Shown here: one piece after another, positions 21,259-27,669 of the stretch
Layout: each line of letters begins with the position of its first letter
How positions within the stretch are numbered: the stretch's first letter is position 1
Assembly: GCA_937924995.1 (NCBI GenBank)
Contig: CALEXY010000003.1
Coordinates: 1-27,669 of the forward strand
Reading direction: 5' to 3'
From: an uncultured Candidatus Saccharibacteria bacterium
Lineage (GTDB): Bacteria > Patescibacteriota > Saccharimonadia > Saccharimonadales > Saccharimonadaceae
Length of the DNA: 27,669 bases
Program-made: the position numbers and the translations under genes
Notes under the pieces: model-generated
Databases searched by the model: none
Told to the model about the DNA's origin: nothing
Seen by the model: the letters and a program-made list of their open reading frames with translations, nothing else

Positions 21259-21300
21259 TGCTACAATCTACTTGACAGTCTGATTATCAGACTATTTTTT
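21259..21300 (+). promoter_or_regulatory. secE-nusG promoter and attenuator-like hairpin
   Basis: TGCTACAAT gives an extended -10 (TACAAT 21262-21267). The leader then holds AGTCTGA-TTA-TCAGACT (21277-21293) followed by ATTTTTT, a complete small intrinsic terminator 13 nt before the secE start codon and just ahead of GGAAGGAG. Confidence 0.7.
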
Positions 21301-21313
21301 ATGGAAGGAGTAT

Positions 21314-21787
21314 ATGGCGCACATCACCCGCATTAAAGCCGGTCAATCTGGATCAAAAAATTCAGAAGAAACCAAAGCTTCTGGCAAAAATCCAGAACCT
21401 AAAAAACCGATTCAAGACAACGCCGAAATCCGCGCGGATATCGTAGAATCAGAAACCTATGACAAAAAGTCCCTTAAAAATGCAAAGAAACTTGCCAAAT
21501 TAGAGAAAAAAGCCGAAAAACTGGCCGCCAAAAAGGTCAAAAAAGCTTCCGGTGAAAAATCCAAGAATCCACTTATTCGTTTCTTACTCTTCATCACCAC
21601 TCCGATTCGCGCTTTCTTCCGCTACCTTGCCGAATCTTGGCAGGAACTCAAGCAAGTGCGTTGGCCAAATCGTAAAATGACCTGGAAGCTTGTCTTCGCT
21701 GTTATTTTATACACCGTCATCTTCGCCGCGCTGATTATGGTACTTGACGCATTATTCACATTATTGTTTAATAACTTATTGAAATAG
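21314..21787 (+). CDS. secE: Preprotein translocase subunit SecE, with long N-terminal extension
   Basis: A 157-residue protein. The SecE core is at the C-terminus: RYLAESWQELKQVRWPNRKMTW (~104-125, amphipathic helix with the invariant W-P) and one membrane segment (~127-150). Bacterial SecE of the one-helix type is usually 60-80 residues, so the first ~85 are extra: an acidic/polar stretch, then a run of Lys/Ala/Glu helix (LAKLEKKAEKLAAKK), probably disordered or coiled and basic. It stabilises SecY in the translocon. Followed by nusG after 21 bp, the common bacterial order. GGAAGGAG precedes the ATG. Confidence 0.9.
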   Translation: MAHITRIKAGQSGSKNSEETKASGKNPEPKKPIQDNAEIRADIVESETYDKKSLKNAKKLAKLEKKAEKLAAKKVKKASGEKSKNPLIRFLLFITTPIRAFFRYLAESWQELKQVRWPNRKMTWKLVFAVILYTVIFAALIMVLDALFTLLFNNLLK

Positions 21788-21808
21788 GAAAGAGAAAAAG
21801 GAAATCAC

Positions 21809-22357
21809 ATGGCAGTAAACCGTTATGACGACACCCTCCAATGGTACACCGTAAGCACCTACAGTGGCTACGAAGATAAGGTCGCCGAATCCATCAAACA
21901 ACGTCTCGATAGCCCTGAATTCGAAGGTAAAATCCTCGATGCTATCGTGCCAAAAGAAAAACAAATCGAAATCAAGAATGGTAAACGTAAAATCGTTGAC
22001 CGCAAAATCTTCCAGGGTTACGTCCTCGTTCAAATGCATCTCTCTGATGAAACTTGGTATATCATCCGCAACACCCCAGGCGTTACCGGCTTCGTCGGTA
22101 CCGGCACTCAGCCAACCCCAGTTTCCGAAAAGGAAATTAACAAAATCAAGAAGCGTATGGGCGTAGAGGATCCAAAATATTCCGTCAACTACGCACTTAA
22201 CGAAGTTATCGCCATTACCGATGGACCATTCAAGGGCTTCGAAGGCACCATCGCCGAAATCGACTCCAGCAAGGGTAAGCTCCGTGTCATGGTTTCCATG
22301 TTTGGTCGCGAAACGCCAGTCGAACTTGATGCACTTCAAGTTAAGAAAATTGACTAA
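21809..22357 (+). CDS. nusG: Transcription termination/antitermination factor NusG
   Basis: A 182-residue protein. The NGN domain opens with WYTVSTYSGYE (12-22) and includes FQGYVLVQM and WYIIRNTPGVTGFVG. The KOW domain contains ITDGPFKGFEGTI (~136-148). It binds the RNA polymerase clamp and affects pausing, Rho action and transcription-translation coupling. It is co-transcribed with secE behind the attenuator-like hairpin, so it may influence its own expression. A GAGAAAAGG stretch provides a modest ribosome binding site. Confidence 0.95.
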   Translation: MAVNRYDDTLQWYTVSTYSGYEDKVAESIKQRLDSPEFEGKILDAIVPKEKQIEIKNGKRKIVDRKIFQGYVLVQMHLSDETWYIIRNTPGVTGFVGTGTQPTPVSEKEINKIKKRMGVEDPKYSVNYALNEVIAITDGPFKGFEGTIAEIDSSKGKLRVMVSMFGRETPVELDALQVKKID

Positions 22358-22375
22358 TTCCATAAAAATCTTCTT

Positions 22376-22410
22376 AAAATCAGATCTCATTTCGGGGTCT
22401 GATTTTTTAT
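22376..22410 (+). terminator. Intrinsic terminator of secE-nusG
   Basis: AAAATCAGATCTC (22376-22388) pairs with GGGGTCTGATTTT (22394-22406) with two G-U pairs, followed by TTAT. Confidence 0.85.
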
Positions 22411-22436
22411 CAAGACTGATTTATTTTAATTGCTTA

Positions 22437-22445
22437 TGCTATAAT
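22437..22445 (+). promoter_or_regulatory. Extended -10 promoter of arcAB
   Basis: TGCTATAAT with TATAAT at 22440-22445, and GGAG 7 nt before the arcA ATG. No clear -35 and no recognisable ArgR, CRP or FNR site. Confidence 0.7.
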
Positions 22446-22476
22446 CAGCTTATAGAAATTTTAAACGGAGAATCTA

Positions 22477-23712
22477 ATGGAACCACAAATCCAAGTTAAT
22501 TCGGAAATTGGTCGCCTCAAAACCGTACTGCTTCACCGTCCAGGCGAAGAACTCGAGGCTCTCACTCCCGAATATATGAGCCGTATGCTTTTCGACGACG
22601 TGCCATACCTAAAGGTCGCACAAGAAGAACATGACGCCTTCGCTAACGTCTTACGTGAAAACGGCGTAGAGGTACTTTATCTTGATCAACTCGCCGCCGA
22701 AGCCCTTGCCAACGAAGAAGTCCGTGATCGCTTCATTGTCGAGATGGTTCGTGCCTCTAAACAGGAAGAAACTTTTTCCACCTTTGCTATCGTCAACTAT
22801 CTTCAGACTCTCGACCCACTCACTATGGTGCGCAAAGTTATGGCCGGCGTTAAAAAGAGCGAAGTTGAAGACATGGAACCTACCAACAAGCAACTTCATC
22901 ATTTCATGGTCAATGATTATCCATTCTATCTTGATCCAATGCCAAATCTTTATTTCACCCGTGACCCAGCTGCTTCCATCGGTAATGGTCTCACTGTCAA
23001 CAAGATGCACTGGCCAGCCCGTCGTCGCGAATCACTCTTCATGCAGTATATCTTGAGGTATCATCCACGTTTTGCGAACCAAAACATTCCAGTTTGGTAT
23101 AATCGCAACAATCGTTTCTCCGTCGAAGGTGGTGATGAATTAGTCTTAAATAAGCACACCGTCGCCATCGGTATTTCCGAACGCACCGAAGCTGAGGCTA
23201 TTGAACGTATCGCTTCACGTCTCTTCCATGACTCCGAATTTACTCGCGTCCTCGCCATTAAGATTCCTGCTAAGCGTGCCTTCATGCACCTTGATACTGT
23301 TTTCACCATGATTGATTACGACAAATTCTCCGTCCATCCAGAAATCATGACCGCCGGTGGTGAGCTCGATATTTACGTTCTCGATAAGTCCAACACCCAT
23401 GTTGGTTACGAAGTTACTCATCGTCGCGATCTCACTAATGTCTTAGCCGAATCACTTGGCGTACCAAAAGTTCAACTCATCCAATGTGGTAATGGTGACC
23501 CAATCGCTGCTGCTCGTGAACAGTGGAATGACGGTTCCAATACCCTCGCCATCGCCCCAGGCGTCGTCATTACCTACGATCGTAACTATGTCACTAATGA
23601 AGCCTTGCGCAAAGCTGGCCTCAAAGTCATTGAAGTAGCTGGTAGCGAACTTGGTCGTGGTCGTGGCGGTCCGCGTTGTATGTCTATGCCACTTTTCAGG
23701 GAGGAAATCTAA
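22477..23712 (+). CDS. arcA: Arginine deiminase
   Basis: A 411-residue enzyme, L-arginine to L-citrulline plus ammonia, first step of the arginine deiminase pathway. Signature elements are present: FTRDP (160-164), EGGDELVL (217-224), HLDTVFTMID (271-280) and the nucleophile C401 in GGPRCMSMP. Full length. The stop codon TAA overlaps the arcB ATG as TAATG, so the two are translationally coupled. In host-associated Saccharibacteria this pathway is a known energy source and an acid-neutralising route; that is background knowledge, not shown by the sequence. Confidence 0.97.
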   Translation: MEPQIQVNSEIGRLKTVLLHRPGEELEALTPEYMSRMLFDDVPYLKVAQEEHDAFANVLRENGVEVLYLDQLAAEALANEEVRDRFIVEMVRASKQEETFSTFAIVNYLQTLDPLTMVRKVMAGVKKSEVEDMEPTNKQLHHFMVNDYPFYLDPMPNLYFTRDPAASIGNGLTVNKMHWPARRRESLFMQYILRYHPRFANQNIPVWYNRNNRFSVEGGDELVLNKHTVAIGISERTEAEAIERIASRLFHDSEFTRVLAIKIPAKRAFMHLDTVFTMIDYDKFSVHPEIMTAGGELDIYVLDKSNTHVGYEVTHRRDLTNVLAESLGVPKVQLIQCGNGDPIAAAREQWNDGSNTLAIAPGVVITYDRNYVTNEALRKAGLKVIEVAGSELGRGRGGPRCMSMPLFREEI

Positions 23713-24704
23713 TGTTAAATCTCAAAGGTCGCTCATTTTTGACCCTCAAAGACTTCACTCCACGCGAAGTTCAGACCATGCTGGAAACTGCCAAGCAACT
23801 CAAAAATAATAAGCTCACTGGCGTTTCCAACAAAAACCACGAGGGGAAAACCATCGCCCTGCTTTTCGAAAAAGCTTCCACCAGAACTCGCTGTGCTTTC
23901 GTCAGTGGCGCCCGTGATCTGGGTATGCACGCCGAATATCTCGGCAAAGACGACATCCAGCTTGGCAAAAAAGAATCCGTTCGTGACACCGCTCTAGTGC
24001 TTGGTCGCATGTTTGACGGTATTGAATTTCGTGGTTTCGCCCATGAAACCGTCGAAGAACTCGCCAAATATGCTGGCATCCCAGTTTGGAATGGTCTAAC
24101 CGATAAATTCCATCCAACCCAGGGTCTCGCCGATATGTTGACTATTATGGAACACGTGGGCCATCTACGTGGCACCCACCTCGCTTACGTGGGTGATGGC
24201 CGCAATAACGTCGCCAATACCTTAATGATTGCTTCGGCCCTCTTAGGTCTTCATTTTTCCATCGGTACCCCTAGAGAACTCTTTCCAGAACAATCCCTGA
24301 TTGATGAATGTAATGCCTTGATTGAAAAGTATCAAACTGGCGCTACCATCAAAATCGTGGAAAATCCTTACGAAGCCGTCGCTGATGCTGATGCGATTTA
24401 TACCGATGTTTGGGTCTCCATGGGCGAAGAAGACAAGTTTGAAGAACGCATTAATCTGCTTAAATCCTATCAAGTTAATCGTGAGCTGATGCAGGCTACT
24501 CGTAAGAAAAACACCATTTTCTTACACTGTTTGCCAGCCTTCCACGATAAGAAAACTAAGATTGGTAAAGAAATTCTCGAACAATATGGCCTTGATGCCA
24601 TGGAAGTCTCTGACGAAGTCTTCTACAGTCCAAACAGCGTCGTCTTTGACCAAGCGGAAAACCGAGTTTATACCATTGAAGCAGTCATGGATTTAACTCT
24701 CTAG
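23712..24704 (+). CDS. arcB: Ornithine carbamoyltransferase, catabolic
   Basis: A 330-residue enzyme converting citrulline plus phosphate to ornithine and carbamoyl phosphate. Carbamoyl-phosphate site STRTR (56-60) and HPTQ (134-137), ornithine site SMGEE (236-240) and HCLPAFHD (272-279) are all intact. The start at 23712 is fixed by the TAATG overlap with arcA and GGGAGG upstream; an in-frame ATG 12 codons earlier lies within arcA. Its place between arcA and the carrier/arcC argues for the catabolic direction; no other arginine-synthesis gene is present. Confidence 0.96.
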   Translation: MLNLKGRSFLTLKDFTPREVQTMLETAKQLKNNKLTGVSNKNHEGKTIALLFEKASTRTRCAFVSGARDLGMHAEYLGKDDIQLGKKESVRDTALVLGRMFDGIEFRGFAHETVEELAKYAGIPVWNGLTDKFHPTQGLADMLTIMEHVGHLRGTHLAYVGDGRNNVANTLMIASALLGLHFSIGTPRELFPEQSLIDECNALIEKYQTGATIKIVENPYEAVADADAIYTDVWVSMGEEDKFEERINLLKSYQVNRELMQATRKKNTIFLHCLPAFHDKKTKIGKEILEQYGLDAMEVSDEVFYSPNSVVFDQAENRVYTIEAVMDLTL

Positions 24705-24727
24705 ACTGATTTCAGTTTTCCACAATG

Positions 24728-24757
24728 AAAAAGAAGCAGACCCCCTGCTTCTTTTTT
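24728..24757 (+). terminator. Strong terminator between arcB and the carrier gene
   Basis: AAAAAGAAGCAG (24728-24739) pairs with CTGCTTCTTTTT (24745-24756) around ACCCC. It splits the arc cluster into two transcription units or leaves partial read-through. Confidence 0.85.
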
Positions 24758-24765
24758 AGCATAAG

Positions 24766-24774
24766 TGCTATACT
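24766..24774 (+). promoter_or_regulatory. Extended -10 promoter of the carrier-arcC unit
   Basis: TGCTATACT (TATACT 24769-24774) begins ~10 nt after the terminator. The leader has a CATATAA/TTATATG hairpin before GAAAGGA. Confidence 0.65.
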
Positions 24775-24811
24775 TGAATCATATAAACCAAACTTATATG
24801 AAAGGACATAT

Positions 24812-26389
24812 ATGGTTGCAAAACCTCAAAAGGTGAAGAAACAACCAAAACAAAAAACCCCTCATACCAAGAAGGTATCGGCTTTTGCTGTTTTGTTTGC
24901 GATCATCGGCCTGATGGCAGCCCTCACCTGGGTTATTCCATCCGGTAAATATAATATGATTAAAGACCCGAATGATCCGTCTCAGGAAATTCGCGAAGCC
25001 GGCACCTACCAGCGCATCGACAAAGTTGAACGTATCGTAGACGAAGAGACCGGAGAAGTCACCACTGTCGACCATCGCCAAGGGCTTTGGGATGTCTTTA
25101 TGGCACCAATCAAAGGTATGGCTGATCGCCTCGATGTCATCATTTTTGTCTTGATTCTCGGTGGTTTCCTCGGCATTACCATGAAAACTGGTGCCCTCGA
25201 CGCTGCTCTCGGTGGTCTTCTCAAGAAAATGAACGGTAAAGAAATTTTCCTTATTCCAATCTTGATGACCTTATTCGCTATTGGTGGCACCACTTATGGT
25301 ATGCAAGAAGAAGCTGTCGCCTTTTATGCCCTGATTATTCCAGTCATGATGGCTGCTGGGTATAATTCTATGACTGCTTTAATGATGATTGTACTAGGTG
25401 GTGGAGTCGGTGTTTTGGCCTCCACGGTCAATCCATTTTCTACGGGTATTGCCGCTAGAACCGCTGACGTTCAACTCGGTAACATTCTCTGGATTCAAAT
25501 GCTCGTCCTCGTAGTCATGCTCGTTCTTGCTATTCTCTTCGTCATGAATTACGCCAAGAAGGTCAAAGCTGGTAAGTACACTGATGATTCTTCTGTCGCT
25601 TCCACTTTTAAGCCAATTAACCTCAACAGTGTGCCGGAATATAATTTCAAACGCCAACTCATCATGGGGGTTTTCGCTGTCACTTTCGTGATTATGATTA
25701 TCTCTCTCATCCCTTGGAGCGGTTTTAAAATCGATTTCTTCGATGTCTTACATGAATTCTTCGCTGGAGTTCCAATACTTTCTACCGTTCTTGGTGTTAA
25801 TCACAATGGCGCCCTCGGAACTTGGTACTTTAATGAAATTTCTACCCTCTTCCTCATCTCGACCGTGATAATTGCCCTCATTTATCGCAAAGAGTTTAGT
25901 AAGAAAAACATCTCCATCACCGACACTTTCATTAAGGGATCAGAAGACCTCTTGAGTGTTGCCGTAATCATCGCCGTGGCAGCTGGCGTCGCCATCGTGA
26001 TGCGCGCTGGTGGTATCGAAGATACCATTATTCACTGGGGTGAAAAAGGTCTCGCTAATTTCAATGGCGGCCTCGTCGGCGTCTTAGCCTACATTTTCTA
26101 CCTCCCACTTTCCTTTATTATCCCATCTTCCTCTGGTCTCGCTGCGGCCTCTATGCCAATTATCGCCCCAGTTTCTGAGCTCGTAGGTAGCAATAAGGAA
26201 ACCATGGTAGTAGCTTTTGCTAATGCTAATGGTTTACTTAATATGTTTGCCCCTACCATCGCTTCCTTGATGGCCGGACTCACCTTATCTGGTGTATCTT
26301 ACAAAACCTGGATTAAACGCGTGGCACCACTTATGGTAATCTTCGCCATTATTAGCCTAGTCGCCGTCTTCGTTATGGGGATGATTTAA
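24812..26389 (+). CDS. YfcC-family carrier, probable arginine/ornithine exchanger
   Basis: A 525-residue polytopic protein of the YfcC (DcuC-related, C4-dicarboxylate anaerobic carrier) family with about 12 hydrophobic segments. The start at 24812 follows AAAGGA; an in-frame ATG at 24725 lies before the terminator stem and is not used. The N-terminal ~20 residues are basic. FLGITMKTGALD, GGTTYGMQEEAVAFY, ASTVNPFSTGI and FIIPSSSGLAAASMPI are conserved transport segments. YfcC proteins often stand in place of ArcD in arginine deiminase clusters, exchanging arginine for ornithine. Its position directly before arcC supports this. An amino-acid or peptide importer of different specificity is possible. 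Confidence 0.88.
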   Translation: MVAKPQKVKKQPKQKTPHTKKVSAFAVLFAIIGLMAALTWVIPSGKYNMIKDPNDPSQEIREAGTYQRIDKVERIVDEETGEVTTVDHRQGLWDVFMAPIKGMADRLDVIIFVLILGGFLGITMKTGALDAALGGLLKKMNGKEIFLIPILMTLFAIGGTTYGMQEEAVAFYALIIPVMMAAGYNSMTALMMIVLGGGVGVLASTVNPFSTGIAARTADVQLGNILWIQMLVLVVMLVLAILFVMNYAKKVKAGKYTDDSSVASTFKPINLNSVPEYNFKRQLIMGVFAVTFVIMIISLIPWSGFKIDFFDVLHEFFAGVPILSTVLGVNHNGALGTWYFNEISTLFLISTVIIALIYRKEFSKKNISITDTFIKGSEDLLSVAVIIAVAAGVAIVMRAGGIEDTIIHWGEKGLANFNGGLVGVLAYIFYLPLSFIIPSSSGLAAASMPIIAPVSELVGSNKETMVVAFANANGLLNMFAPTIASLMAGLTLSGVSYKTWIKRVAPLMVIFAIISLVAVFVMGMI

Positions 26390-26391
26390 TC

Positions 26392-27336
26392 ATGGCCAAA
26401 ATAGTCGTCGCTCTCGGTGGAAATGCCTTAAGCCGTGATGGCAAAGCAACCGCCAAAGATCAACTCGAAGTCGCCAACCAGACCGCCAAGGAGCTTACTA
26501 AGCTCGTGGCGGCTGGCCACCAATTAGTCATCGTCCATGGCAACGGCCCACAAATCGGCAATATTATTCTACACGAAGAAGCCATTAATACCGAAAAAAC
26601 CCCGACCATGCCAATTGACGTGGCCGGAGCGATGTCACAAGGTCAAATTGGCTATTGGCTACAGAATGCCATGCGCAATCAGCTCGAATCAGAGGGCATC
26701 AAAAAACCAATTGCCGCCATCGTGACCCAAGTTCTAGTTTCTAAGGACGATCCGGCTTTCAAAAATCCGAGCAAACCAATCGGCCCATTCTACACTGAAG
26801 AAGAAGCTAAAAAGCTTAGCAAAGAACGTCATTTCACCGTCAAGGAAGATGCTGGTCGTGGCTGGCGCAAGGTGGTCCCTTCACCAATGCCACTCTCGAT
26901 TATTGAATCAGAGCTCGTTGAGATTGCTCTCGGCAATGGCGCCATTATTGTCGCTGGCGGTGGTGGCGGTATCCCAGTCTATTACGACGAATACGGCCGC
27001 CTAGTCGGTCTTGAAGCTGTCATCGATAAGGATTTCGCCGCCGAAAAACTCGCCGAAACCATTGATGCGGACATACTTTTGATTCTCACCGCGGTAGAAA
27101 ATGTCAAAATCAACTTCAAAAAGGACAATGAGGAAAATCTCAAGACTCTCACCGCCGATGAAGCCTTTAAGTATATCGCGAAGGGTGAATTTGCCGCTGG
27201 TAGCATGCTACCAAAGATCGAAGCCGGCATTAGCTTCGTTTCGAGCGGCAAAAATCGCACCTGCATTATCACTAATCCAGAGAACGCCATTAACGCCATT
27301 AATGGTAAAACTGGTACCCAAATTATTGGTGAATAG
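26392..27336 (+). CDS. arcC: Carbamate kinase
   Basis: A 314-residue enzyme making ATP from carbamoyl phosphate and ADP, the energy-yielding step of the pathway. VALGGNAL (6-13), VIVHGNGPQIG (~46-56), VVPSPMPLSIIE and VAGGGGGIPV (~187-196) are the expected phosphate- and nucleotide-binding elements. KIEAGISFV near the C-terminus is typical. It starts 2 bp after the carrier stop codon, so it is coupled to it. Full length, with no oddities. Confidence 0.97.
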   Translation: MAKIVVALGGNALSRDGKATAKDQLEVANQTAKELTKLVAAGHQLVIVHGNGPQIGNIILHEEAINTEKTPTMPIDVAGAMSQGQIGYWLQNAMRNQLESEGIKKPIAAIVTQVLVSKDDPAFKNPSKPIGPFYTEEEAKKLSKERHFTVKEDAGRGWRKVVPSPMPLSIIESELVEIALGNGAIIVAGGGGGIPVYYDEYGRLVGLEAVIDKDFAAEKLAETIDADILLILTAVENVKINFKKDNEENLKTLTADEAFKYIAKGEFAAGSMLPKIEAGISFVSSGKNRTCIITNPENAINAINGKTGTQIIGE

Positions 27337-27356
27337 ATAATCGATTAAAACACTTT

Positions 27357-27390
27357 AAAACAGAGTAGATCCAGTCTACTCTGTTTTTTT
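27357..27390 (+). terminator. Intrinsic terminator of the arc cluster
   Basis: AAAACAGAGTAGA (27357-27369) and TCTACTCTGTTTT (27375-27387) form a perfect 13-bp stem, then TTT. Confidence 0.9.
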
Positions 27391-27405
27391 CACCTCTGTT
27401 AATCA

Positions 27406-27434
27406 TTGACTTTTATGCTTAAAAATGCTATAAT
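27406..27434 (+). promoter_or_regulatory. Promoter of the 27476 gene
   Basis: TTGACT (27406-27411), a 17-bp spacer and TATAAT (27429-27434) with TG at the extended position, the same design as in region 1. Confidence 0.85.
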
Positions 27435-27475
27435 ATAGATGTCGTTTTGGTGTTTTACATTTAGGAGGGGATTAT

Positions 27476-27669
27476 ATGAACAAAACATTAACGAAGTATT
27501 TTTCAAAAATTTCACTTCAAAAACTTTGGGACGCAAGTCTCGATGATTTTGAAAATATTCCAGAAACTCAACGACTGATGCTGTTAGCTATCTGCGAAAA
27601 CCGCCCGGCCAACCTTGAGGAAATTTATCATTTTCTCGATCAGCCAGATGCACTTTTCAATGATATTTA
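27476..27669 (+). CDS. Hypothetical protein, 3' end outside the window
   Basis: The first 64 codons of a gene cut by the window edge. AGGAGGGG lies 5 nt before the ATG and the promoter is near perfect, as for the region 1 genes. The visible part (LQKLWDASLDDFENIPETQ, LAICENRPANLEEIYHFL) is soluble and looks helical. LTKYFSKISLQKLW is a possible amphipathic start. No family can be assigned from this fragment. Confidence 0.7.
   Translation, partial: MNKTLTKYFSKISLQKLWDASLDDFENIPETQRLMLLAICENRPANLEEIYHFLDQPDALFNDI

Noticed and set aside
24725..24811. 29-codon N-terminal extension of the YfcC carrier.
   Set aside because: It starts ahead of, and reads through, the arcB terminator stem, and lies upstream of the carrier promoter.

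Overview
The window looks like part of a small-genome bacterium, most likely Candidatus Saccharibacteria (TM7) or a close CPR relative. The reasons are indirect: a compact arginine deiminase operon with a YfcC-type carrier, a cysteine-free L33, many apparently leaderless mRNAs, a lone sortase, many unrecognised small proteins, and UGA used as a normal stop (ends of the genes at 13416 and 13900). No rRNA or other decisive marker is present, so the lineage is an inference.

Region 1 (1-10440) is accessory in character. It holds twelve unrecognised or partly recognised genes and two apparent structured RNAs. Nearly every transcription unit has a near-consensus TTGACA/T-17-TATAAT promoter, a 50-140 nt leader with inverted repeats, a strong AGGAGGGG-type ribosome binding site and its own hairpin terminator. 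Four proteins (2177, 4291, 5720, 8883) form a paralogous family. Their C-termini resemble sigma-70 region 4, and their N-termini may resemble the C-terminal domain of RNA polymerase alpha (alphaCTD). A fifth protein (1454) carries a clear stand-alone alphaCTD. A second loose family (3046-, 5003-, 6585-, 20642+, possibly 7243- and 3781+) shares a C-terminal module; two of its members are transcribed divergently from, and close to, the first family. A ~460-nt minus-strand RNA (8256-8717) has its own promoter, a long-range closing helix, tandem 3' hairpins and a terminator. A ~100-nt rod-like minus-strand RNA (6459-6555) follows the 6585 gene.

Region 2 (10440-21175) is mostly core: a UvrX-like Y-family polymerase with a YolD-like partner, rpmG (L33), tRNA-Trp (minus), a YhhN-like membrane protein, a P-loop kinase, a YgjP-type metallopeptidase, a sortase, a GH97-like glycosidase (minus), a probably inactive beta-lactamase-like protein, inorganic pyrophosphatase (minus) and RarA. 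Most of these have a -10 box only 6-14 nt from the ATG and no Shine-Dalgarno, so they look leaderless. One gene with the region 1 architecture (20642) sits among them.

Region 3 (21240-27340) holds secE-nusG behind an attenuator-like hairpin, then arcA-arcB and a YfcC-family carrier-arcC. Together these take up arginine, convert it to ornithine, ammonia and CO2, and make ATP from carbamoyl phosphate. The window closes inside another gene (27476) with the region 1 architecture, so that gene class is dispersed in the genome rather than confined to one island.
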